Of a DNA stretch of 29,420 nt, positions 22,800 to 27,845 are shown piece after piece. A program made the position numbers and the translations under genes. Source of the stretch: a virus; IMG/VR virus record IMGVR_UViG_3300050821_004633, positions 1 to 29,420 of that record; one strand, given 5' to 3'. The notes beneath the pieces are model-generated. The model had not been told where the DNA came from. It searched no databases and saw only the letters and a program-made list of their open reading frames with translations. Positions within the stretch are counted from its first letter, which is position 1. Each line of letters begins with the position of its first letter.

Positions 22800-23149
22800 C
22801 CGAGGTTCCCCTTGTGCAGGTCGTTGATCAGCGCGGCGATCGCCGTCGCAGCGTTGCCGCCGCCCCCGCACCACGCGATCCCCTCGCACCGCACCGTGCA
22901 GGTGCACGGCGTGGCGTTGTCCTCCAGGCTGGCGCACCAGGTGCAGTCGGTGAGCGTGCCGAGGTCGGCCCGCACGGGCACGGCCTGCACGGCCTGCTCG
23001 GCGCGGGTCAGCGGCGCGGTGATGAGCTTGCGGTCGCGGTGCCAGGCCCGGCGGGCCGCGCGGACGGCCCTGACGGCCAGGACGCCGAGCCACATGACGC
23101 CGAGCGCGACCAGGACGGCCACGAGGTCTGTGAGCAGGTCGCTGATCAT
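22796..23149 (-). CDS. membrane protein with Cys-rich C-terminus
   Basis: This 117-residue protein starts at ATG (ATGA overlap). Residues 5-30 are a membrane helix (LTDLVAVLVALGVMWLGVLA), followed by a very basic stretch (RAVRAARRAWHRDRK), so the N-terminus is probably outside and the rest cytoplasmic. The C-terminal part has CTWCASLEDNATPCTCTVRC and GIAWCGGGGNAA: six or seven cysteines that may bind metal. It sits directly upstream of the exonuclease. Function unknown. Confidence 0.65.
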   Translation of the reverse strand: MISDLLTDLVAVLVALGVMWLGVLAVRAVRAARRAWHRDRKLITAPLTRAEQAVQAVPVRADLGTLTDCTWCASLEDNATPCTCTVRCEGIAWCGGGGNAATAIAALINDLHKGNLG

Positions 23150-23514
23150 GATGTGCTCCGTTCGCGCAGGTCGCGCTTGTAGCGTTCGATGGTGCGCGGG
23201 CTGACTCCGAGCAGCTCGGCAGCCTGAGCGGCGGTGACATGGCCGGGAAGCGGTTCGTTGTCGCCGGAGATGTCGTGGAGCCGCAGTGACGCCAGCATGT
23301 TCAGGCGCTCTTCGCGCGCGGTGAGCTTCTTGCCGGTGGCGGCCTCGTCGTCGAGCCAGGGCGTGAGCGTGTCGACGCCGGTGCCCCGGTAGACGTAGGG
23401 ACGGAAGCCGGGCGTGTAGTTGCGCGGGACGGCGCCGGGCTCGGTTTGCACGGTCAGGTAGTGGACGGGTCGCCTGCGCGGAAAGAGCGGGTGCGGGACC
23501 GGGCGGCGGCTCAC
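23146..23514 (-). CDS. HTH protein (sigma-factor-like helix-turn-helix)
   Basis: This 122-residue protein starts at GTG in a GTGA overlap. The N-terminal half is basic and aromatic (HPLFPRRRPVHYLTVQTEP, PYVYRGTG). From residue 70 a charged helix (TAREERLNMLASLRLHD) leads to VTAAQAAELLGVSPRTIERY, a clear helix-turn-helix, and then a basic end (KRDLRERSTS). It may regulate the early operon or act as a directionality factor for the integrase. Neither is shown. Confidence 0.7.
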   Translation of the reverse strand: MSRRPVPHPLFPRRRPVHYLTVQTEPGAVPRNYTPGFRPYVYRGTGVDTLTPWLDDEAATGKKLTAREERLNMLASLRLHDISGDNEPLPGHVTAAQAAELLGVSPRTIERYKRDLRERSTS

Positions 23515-23768
23515 TGCCACCACCGCCCTTTGCCGACTTCCAGGGCGAGCGCGTTGCGCAGCCCGTGCACGGTCGGCTTGGTGATGTGGCGCACAGTGGT
23601 CGAGGGGTCGCCTGCCTTGGCGAACAGGCGTGCCGTGTAGGTGCTGACCCCGGCATCCTTGGCGTAACAGCCGACGATCAGGACGCCTATGCCGAGCTGA
23701 TCGGTGATGTGGGCGCGGATGTAGCCGGTCCCGTCGGCGGTGCGGATGAACGCGAACGTGATCTTCAC
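23511..23768 (-). CDS. hypothetical protein
   Basis: This 85-residue protein starts at GTG in a GTGA overlap and reads KITFAFIRTADGTGYIRAHI, then TDQLGIGVLIVGCYAKDAGV. A basic helix follows (VRHITKPTVHGLRNALALE) and it ends GKGRWWQ. The first half looks like three beta strands. No family is recognised. Coupling to the HTH gene suggests a shared early function. Confidence 0.65.
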   Translation of the reverse strand: MKITFAFIRTADGTGYIRAHITDQLGIGVLIVGCYAKDAGVSTYTARLFAKAGDPSTTVRHITKPTVHGLRNALALEVGKGRWWQ

Positions 23769-24275
23769 CGGTATCCCTCCCGCTCCGTGTACGGCCTCGC
23801 CCAGTCGAACGTGTCGGCCATGGCGGCCTGCGGCCTGGTCTCGGCTGCCCGCTGCGGTGCCGTGTTGGCCTTGAGCGCGACGGGCGCGTACCCGCGCCGG
23901 GGGACGGGCGGCGGGGTGATGACCCACCGTGCGGCGGGTGCCCGCCCCGAAGCGGGCAGGGCGGGCACCTCCCCCGGTGCCGCAGACCGGAGGTCGACCG
24001 GGAAGGCTGCCCGCCCCGCCCGTACCGGGGCGGGCAGCCTCTTCTCCGGTGCCGTAGCGCCAACTCCGGGACCGGAGGGCATGAGGGTGATGTCGGCGCG
24101 CAGCTGGCGGCACCACCACCAGATGACGACGGCTTCCCAGGCGCGGTGCAGTAGCGACGGGGAGCGCTGGCCGCGTTCTTGCTGGCGGGGGCTGGTCTTG
24201 GCGTGGCGCGGGGTGTAGCCGCGTTTGCGGGCCAGGTCTGCGGGGATGAGGTCGGGCGCCAGGAGGGGCGGTCAC
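23765..24275 (-). pseudogene. frameshifted gene of unknown function (about 169 residues if restored)
   Basis: The coding frame (very high third-position GC) runs from just after the Top6A-like stop to 23765 and reads LAPDLIPADLARKRGYTPRH...RAWEAVVIWWWCRQLRADIT, ending DTFDWARPYTEREGYR. It has no ATG or GTG at its 5' end. The expected GTG (GTGA overlap at 24275) is in another frame. Removing one C from the four-base run at 24265-24268 would join them as MTALLAPDLIPADLARK. So either the gene is broken, the base is a sequencing error, or a CTG is used. An internal ATG at 24082 could give a 105-residue product. Confidence 0.6.
23937..24039. repeat. two tandem long hairpins inside the frameshifted gene
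   Basis: Hairpin 1: GGTGCCCGCCC (23937-23947) with GGGCGGGCACC (23959-23969). Hairpin 2: GGCTGCCCGCCCCG (24005-24018) with CGGGGCGGGCAGCC (24026-24039), a perfect 14-bp stem with a 7-base loop. Each is followed on the plus strand by a similar tail ending CCGGTGCCG, so they look like two degenerate copies of one unit about 68 bases apart. They could stop transcription or be inserted repeat elements. Confidence 0.75.
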
Positions 24276-25192
24276 TGGCCCGCTCCCGTCAGTCCGTCGA
24301 GCGTGCGCAGGATCTCGGCGCGTTCCTCGTCGCCGCGCTCCCGCGCAGCCTCAAGCGCGTCGTGGTCGATGACCTCGCTGATAGCCGCGTCTATCTCGGC
24401 GGCCAGGACGTCGGGCGGCAGCGCCTCGGCCTGAACGGTGTCGGGCATCCGCTCGCCGCGTACGTCGGTGCGCTTCTGCGGTGACGTCGGCAGCCCGTAG
24501 CGCTCGATCTGGTCGGGCGTGACTGCGATGCGCCGCCAGTCGACCTCTTGCCGCCTGGCCAGCTCGCCGACGAAAGCGCCGACGTCAGCCGCCAGGGAGT
24601 CGATGATCGCGCAGCCGGAGGGGTCGTAGTCGCCGACGTGGAAGATGATGACGGGCTTGTCCTGCTGCGCGATGCGCTCGGCGGTCTCGTACTTGTCGGT
24701 CAGGCCGTTGAAGCCCCCGGCGGTGTACGAGGTGATGCCGTAGGGGTTGGCGACGGCGGCGGCCTGGGGCAGCATGCCGCCCGCTTCGACCCACAGTTCG
24801 CAGTGGTACGGCTGGCCGTCTGTCTCGTCGTGCTGGTAATAGTCTGCGCTGCGCTGGACGTAGCGCCAGAACGCGCGCGGGCTTGACCAGCCCGGGCCGC
24901 CTTGCGAGTCGGTGCCGTCGTCGCGGATCGAGCTGAACGGGATGATCCGGGCCCGGCGCGCCCGGTTCAGGTACTCGCACAGCCGGGCGTACGCCTGTTC
25001 GGTCTTCTCGTAGTGGTGGGCACCGACCAGCCGGTAGAAGATCTGGCGGTTGGTGAGCGGTAGCTGGGCGCGGTACTCGCGGAGGATGCCCTGAACGGTG
25101 TCCAGCAGTGCGAGCGTTTCCGGGCGGGGGTTCCACTCGGCGAAGCCGCGCACGCGGGTTGAGGTGTACGTGCGGCCGGTGACGGTGCTCAC
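24272..25192 (-). CDS. orphan Spo11/topoisomerase VI-A-like protein (TOPRIM)
   Basis: This 306-residue protein resembles the A subunit of topoisomerase VI and Spo11, which cut DNA through a tyrosine. TNRQIFYRLVGAHHYEK matches the R-x-I-Y/F-Y motif of the winged-helix domain, with Tyr53 at the catalytic place. Next come LNRARRARIIPFSSIRDDG and a TOPRIM domain with Glu136 (LWVEAGGM) and Asp188/Asp190 (FHVGDYDPSG). The end has GLPTSPQKRTDVRGERMP and a helical tail. No B subunit (GHKL ATPase) is in the window. Orphan short relatives called Mini-A are known from mobile elements. GTG start in a GTGA overlap. Confidence 0.75.
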   Translation of the reverse strand: MSTVTGRTYTSTRVRGFAEWNPRPETLALLDTVQGILREYRAQLPLTNRQIFYRLVGAHHYEKTEQAYARLCEYLNRARRARIIPFSSIRDDGTDSQGGPGWSSPRAFWRYVQRSADYYQHDETDGQPYHCELWVEAGGMLPQAAAVANPYGITSYTAGGFNGLTDKYETAERIAQQDKPVIIFHVGDYDPSGCAIIDSLAADVGAFVGELARRQEVDWRRIAVTPDQIERYGLPTSPQKRTDVRGERMPDTVQAEALPPDVLAAEIDAAISEVIDHDALEAARERGDEERAEILRTLDGLTGAGQ

Positions 25193-25353
25193 TTCGCTGG
25201 CTCCTTCGCTGCGGCGTTAGCCGCCTTGATCGCGGCGTTCGCCTCGGCCTTGCGGACAGCGCGCCCGCCCGCCCGGTCGGCGGTGATCTTCGCGGCGAGC
25301 CGGTCAGCGAGGACCGCGACGATGGCGGCGAACAGATCCCAGTTCGCGTTCAC
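25189..25353 (-). CDS. 54-residue Ala/Lys-rich small protein
   Basis: The gene starts at GTG in a GTGA overlap and ends in another GTGA with the Top6A-like gene. It encodes NANWDLFAAIVAVLADRLAA, then KITADRAGGRAVRKAEANAA and a helical Ala/Lys tail. The first 20 residues form an amphipathic or weakly hydrophobic helix and the rest is basic and helical, so it may bind nucleic acid or a partner. No homologue recognised. Confidence 0.65.
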   Translation of the reverse strand: MNANWDLFAAIVAVLADRLAAKITADRAGGRAVRKAEANAAIKAANAAAKEPAK

Positions 25354-25814
25354 ATCCGGCTCGCTTCCGGTGCGGCAACGCCCCACTTGCGGCCCTGCTC
25401 GTCCTCGTGCATGGTGTGCGGCGGGTCGAACGGGAGCTTGCACCAGGAGCCGACGATGTGACCTGGGGCGGCGCACCGGGCTTCGGGCGCGTCCGCGTCG
25501 CCGAGCACGTCGCGGAGGACGTCGGAGACACGGGGGACGGTGTTCGCGGGGTCGGCGGGGGTGTCGCACGCGCCGGACGGCTGCACTGCCGCCTTCTCGG
25601 CGATCCTGTTCAGCGTGACCGCGCGCTCGTGCAAGTGCACGGCAGCGTCGGGGCCGGTGCAGTACTCGCTGAGATCGAGGTAGGCGGCGATCGTCTCCCG
25701 CATGCCCATGACGGCCAGCGGGGAGACGCGGACGCTGGCGGCCTGCTGTGCGGCGGCGAGCAGTTCGCGCAGCGCGAAGACCTCGGCTTCGAGCTGGATT
25801 TTCGTCTTGCTCAT
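25350..25814 (-). CDS. hypothetical protein with N-terminal coiled coil
   Basis: This 154-residue protein starts at an ATG with AGGAG 7 bases upstream; an upstream in-frame start is not supported. It opens SKTKIQLEAEVFALRELLAA followed by AQQAASVRV, a probable coiled coil. The middle is helical (GMRETIAAYLDLSEYC, AAVHLHERAVTLNRIAEKA). The end has CAAPGHIVGSWCKLPFDPPH and MHEDEQGRKWGV, a Cys/His module often seen at the C-terminus of small actinophage proteins. It follows a hairpin, so it may start a transcript segment. Confidence 0.7.
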   Translation of the reverse strand: MSKTKIQLEAEVFALRELLAAAQQAASVRVSPLAVMGMRETIAAYLDLSEYCTGPDAAVHLHERAVTLNRIAEKAAVQPSGACDTPADPANTVPRVSDVLRDVLGDADAPEARCAAPGHIVGSWCKLPFDPPHTMHEDEQGRKWGVAAPEASRM

Positions 25815-25872
25815 TGATCGCTCCTGTAATCTGGTCGTTATCCGGCGCAAGCTGATCGCTCCCGCCGGGTTC

Positions 25873-25907
25873 GCGGCCCCCTTTGCCCCTGCGAGGCGGG
25901 GGGCCGC
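25873..25907 (-). terminator. 9-bp hairpin after the small regulator genes
   Basis: GCGGCCCCC (25873-25881) pairs with GGGGGCCGC (25899-25907) around a 17-base loop. On the minus strand it lies 3 bases after the stop of the 48-residue gene. It could end or attenuate the leftward early transcript. No U-tract. Confidence 0.6.
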
Positions 25908-25909
25908 TG

Positions 25910-26056
25910 TTATGCGGGGACTGGCTCGGCGAGCCTGACGAGGTGCGGCGCGAGGATCGCGGCGACGCGGTCGGCCTGTTCCTGGCTGAGCGGGGGCAGT
26001 GCGGCGCTATCGCGGTCGGCTGCGGCGATCACCTCGGCCAGGGTGCGGCAGATCAT
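25910..26056 (-). CDS. 48-residue protein coupled to the leftward regulator
   Basis: The ATG overlaps the stop of the Cro-like gene (ATGA). The product reads ICRTLAEVIAAADRDSAALP, then PLSQEQADRVAAILAPHLVR and LAEPVPA. The PLxxEQADRVAxILAPHL segment is a pattern frequent in small actinobacterial phage proteins. It is short and helical. Being second in the early operon, it may assist regulation or excision, but that is a guess. Confidence 0.7.
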   Translation of the reverse strand: MICRTLAEVIAAADRDSAALPPLSQEQADRVAAILAPHLVRLAEPVPA

Positions 26057-26307
26057 GACGCGGCCTTCGCGATCTGCTCGTAGCCTTCGACGGTGATCGC
26101 GGCGAGCGGGATGTTCAGCTTGTCCGCGATAGCCCGGCAGACCTGCGGGGTTGCTCTCCGCGCGCCAAGCTCGATGTTGCTGAGCTGCGGTCGGCTGATC
26201 CCGATGGCGTAGGCCAGCTCGGCGATCTTCAGCCCGTGAGCTTCCCGCAGGGCCCTGATGGTGGCGCCTAGGCGGGTCGCCTCAGGGTCGGTTGTGGCTT
26301 GCTCCAT
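26053..26307 (-). CDS. Cro-like XRE-family regulator (leftward)
   Basis: This 84-residue protein is almost only a helix-turn-helix: LGATIRALREAHGLKIAELA, then YAIGISRPQLSNIELGAR, with a short tail. It is the first gene of the leftward early operon. Its promoter is near consensus and its ATG lies 7 bases after the -10 box, so the mRNA should be leaderless. One 17-bp operator fills the spacer of that promoter. By analogy with other phage switches it would be the Cro-type partner of the divergent repressor; it could alternatively act as the repressor itself. Confidence 0.8.
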   Translation of the reverse strand: MEQATTDPEATRLGATIRALREAHGLKIAELAYAIGISRPQLSNIELGARRATPQVCRAIADKLNIPLAAITVEGYEQIAKAAS

Positions 26308-26314
26308 ACAGGAG

Positions 26315-26344
26315 ACAATACGAAACCTTCGGAAACCTTGTCAA
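26315..26344 (-). promoter_or_regulatory. leftward early promoter
   Basis: Minus strand: -35 TTGACA (26339-26344, perfect), an 18-base spacer, -10 TATTGT (26315-26320). The Cro-like ATG begins 7 bases further, at the predicted transcription start. The spacer consists almost entirely of operator O1, so a bound regulator would block RNA polymerase directly. Confidence 0.75.
26322..26338. promoter_or_regulatory. operator O1 (17 bp)
   Basis: GAAACCTTCGGAAACCT is the exact reverse complement of O2 at 26424-26440. Internally GAAACCTT occurs twice 9 bases apart (the second extends one base past the 17-mer). It lies between the -35 and -10 boxes of the leftward promoter. Confidence 0.75.
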
Positions 26345-26347
26345 GCT

Positions 26348-26362
26348 GAAACCTCAGGAATC
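26348..26362. promoter_or_regulatory. degenerate operator O3
   Basis: GAAACCTCAGGAATC matches the first 15 bases of O1 with three differences and lies in the same orientation just upstream of the leftward -35 box. It could be a lower-affinity site. Weaker evidence than O1 and O2. Confidence 0.45.
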
Positions 26363-26423
26363 GGCAACCTGTTACGCAAGGCTCAGTTATTACAGGCGAC
26401 TTAACGCGGCACATGCCGACTTG

Positions 26424-26440
26424 AGGTTTCCGAAGGTTTC
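26424..26440. promoter_or_regulatory. operator O2 (17 bp, inverted copy of O1)
   Basis: AGGTTTCCGAAGGTTTC is the exact inverse of O1. It ends 15 bases before the repressor ATG and just upstream of its ribosome binding site, a position suited to autoregulation. Confidence 0.75.
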
Positions 26441-26455
26441 ACGGAAGATGTGCAC

Positions 26456-27037
26456 ATGGATGCACACGGCAGGCTGCGCGCCGGGCAGGCGACAGCAGCC
26501 CGGCGCGGCAGGATGGATCTCACCCAGGAAGAGCTGGCCAGCAAGGCTGGCGTGTCCGCCAGGACGATCGGCGACCTTGAGTCAGGGAAGCGGTGGCCCA
26601 TAGCCCGCAACCGGACGCGCATCGAGCTGGCTCTCGAATGGCCAGACGGCGAGATCGCTCGCAAGGCGCAAGAGCCTGCACCAGAGACTCCCCTGATCCG
26701 TCCCGGCCTGTATCGCGAACTCGTGCGGGAAGTCGGCGACGACGACGCGGCGGCGGTGCTGGAACTGCTCGCCGAACGCCGCCGCAGGAAGGAGTTAGCC
26801 CTTCGATCGCGCCATGTGCGCGATGTCGGCCACCGCGTGAATAAGGAACCGCTTGTCGGCATCCTTGTCCTTGACCACGACCGTCCCGGCCACCGCCGCG
26901 CCTGTGGCGACGATCACCACCCGCACGGGCAGCAGCCATATCCCGGCGATAGCCGCGGCCCATGCGATGGCTGTCGCGGTCCTGAGCAAGATGCGCCTGG
27001 TTCTGTGCATACCGATCCCCCCTTAGTGATGCGGTAG
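26456..27037 (+). CDS. XRE-family repressor (rightward), 3' part doubtful
   Basis: The ATG lies 8 bases after GGAAG. Residues 18-45 are an HTH of the common actinobacterial type (GRMDLTQEELASKAGVSART, IGDLESGKR). A linker and helical region follow (LYRELVREVGDDDAAAVLEL, LAERRRRKEL). Beyond about residue 114 the frame continues over the convergent membrane-protein gene with weaker coding signal, so the original end is uncertain. It is the likely lysogeny repressor: divergent from the Cro-like gene and sharing operators. It lacks an evident peptidase domain, so induction by RecA cleavage is not predicted. Confidence 0.68.
   Translation: MDAHGRLRAGQATAARRGRMDLTQEELASKAGVSARTIGDLESGKRWPIARNRTRIELALEWPDGEIARKAQEPAPETPLIRPGLYRELVREVGDDDAAAVLELLAERRRRKELALRSRHVRDVGHRVNKEPLVGILVLDHDRPGHRRACGDDHHPHGQQPYPGDSRGPCDGCRGPEQDAPGSVHTDPPLVMR
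26795..27010 (-). CDS. small two-span membrane protein
   Basis: This 71-residue protein starts at ATG, 5 bases after AAGGGGGGA. Two hydrophobic segments (TATAIAWAAAIAGIWLLPV and VVIVATGAAVAGTVVV) are followed by a charged helix (KDKDADKRFLIHAVADIAHM). It is convergent with the repressor gene, whose frame runs through it on the other strand. Expressed in the lysogeny region, it could be a superinfection-exclusion or membrane regulatory protein. Function is not shown by sequence. Confidence 0.65.
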   Translation of the reverse strand: MHRTRRILLRTATAIAWAAAIAGIWLLPVRVVIVATGAAVAGTVVVKDKDADKRFLIHAVADIAHMARSKG

Positions 27038-27140
27038 TTACGCGGCGGGATCGCGTGAAAAGGGACGCTACTCGCTTAACCAGTCCCATGCAATCCCATT
27101 GGGGCTTTTCCGGCCAGCACTGTAACAACAGGGTTTTAAG

Positions 27141-27170
27141 GTGACAGTTATCTAACCTTTCCGGTGTAAT
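27141..27170 (+). promoter_or_regulatory. promoter for the exported-protein gene
   Basis: Plus strand: -35 GTGACA (27141-27146), 18-base spacer, -10 TGTAAT (27165-27170), each one base from consensus. Start of transcription would be near 27177, leaving a leader of about 53 bases with a GGAGG ribosome binding site. It is free of the operator sequence, so it could be on during lysogeny. Confidence 0.55.
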
Positions 27171-27229
27171 CCGGCAGGCCCCGCCGGGCGTCATAATCAG
27201 CGCAACCGGGGAAAACGGAGGAAACGCAC

Positions 27230-27784
27230 ATGTCCGGATGGCAGCCACCACAGTACGACCCGCGCCAGCATCAGGAGCGCATCAGTGGTCCGCAGTCGCC
27301 GCAGTACGCGCCTCAACCGCCGTGGCTGCAGCCCGGCCATGGCCAGCCGTCAAAGCGCAAGAGCCACAAGCTGATTATCATGCTCGGCATCATCGGCGGA
27401 CTGGCTCTCGGACTAGCTCTCATCGGCGGCGTAGCATCCGTGCTCCGTTCACCATCGGGCGTTCATGCACAGGCCGCTGCGCAGGCGCCCGCAGCCAAGG
27501 TCACTCCGGAGGTTGTCGCCCGGTATCGGGGCGCGGGCATCCTGAACACGCCCCGCTTCACGGTGGGTGCCACGTGGGAACTGGAATGGTCCTACAACTG
27601 TGGGAATGGCCCCGGTGTTTTTGTCATCATGGAAGACGGCGGCAACGACATGGCTGCATACACGGGTGGCGACGGCGGCACAACACAGTCCTCATCCACC
27701 TGGGTTTACGACGATGCAGGCACGCACTATTTGGAGATAGATACCGGATGCGCGTGGACTGTCAAGGTGATCAACCAGAGCTGA
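27230..27784 (+). CDS. membrane-anchored exported protein (possible lysogenic conversion gene)
   Basis: This 184-residue protein has a Pro/Gln-rich cytoplasmic start (1-45), a membrane helix at about 48-71 (LIIMLGIIGGLALGLALIGG), a short linker, and an extracytoplasmic beta-rich domain (FTVGATWELEWSYNCGNGPG; HYLEIDTGCAWTVKVINQS). Cys124 and Cys174 could pair. Domains with a WELxWSYxC ... YLEIxxxCxWTVKV pattern recur in actinobacterial membrane proteins and prophages. The ATG is 8 bases after GGAGG. Its orientation, opposite to the lytic genes, suggests expression in the lysogen, for example exclusion of other phages. Confidence 0.75.
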   Translation: MSGWQPPQYDPRQHQERISGPQSPQYAPQPPWLQPGHGQPSKRKSHKLIIMLGIIGGLALGLALIGGVASVLRSPSGVHAQAAAQAPAAKVTPEVVARYRGAGILNTPRFTVGATWELEWSYNCGNGPGVFVIMEDGGNDMAAYTGGDGGTTQSSSTWVYDDAGTHYLEIDTGCAWTVKVINQS

Positions 27785-27791
27785 CTCTTCC

Positions 27792-27845
27792 CTGGAAATC
27801 GACTCCGAATGCAACTGGAGTATCAAGGTCATCGATGAGGGTTAG
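27792..27845 (+). pseudogene. 3' remnant of a second copy of the exported-protein gene
   Basis: After the stop codon, an in-frame stretch reads LEIDSECNWSIKVIDEG and a TAG. It matches the end of the upstream protein (LEIDTGCAWTVKVINQS) position for position around the Cys and Trp residues. Only the last 17 codons survive. The TAG overlaps the integrase stop. It is the trace of a replaced or deleted paralogue. Confidence 0.65.

Noticed and set aside
23146-23514. Calling the HTH protein an excisionase
   Set aside because: Directionality factors of serine integrases have no shared recognisable sequence; the HTH alone does not support it.
26795-27037. Repressor C-terminal extension as a functional domain
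   Set aside because: Composition is shadow-like (Pro/Asp/Gly/His-rich) and lies opposite a better-supported membrane-protein gene.
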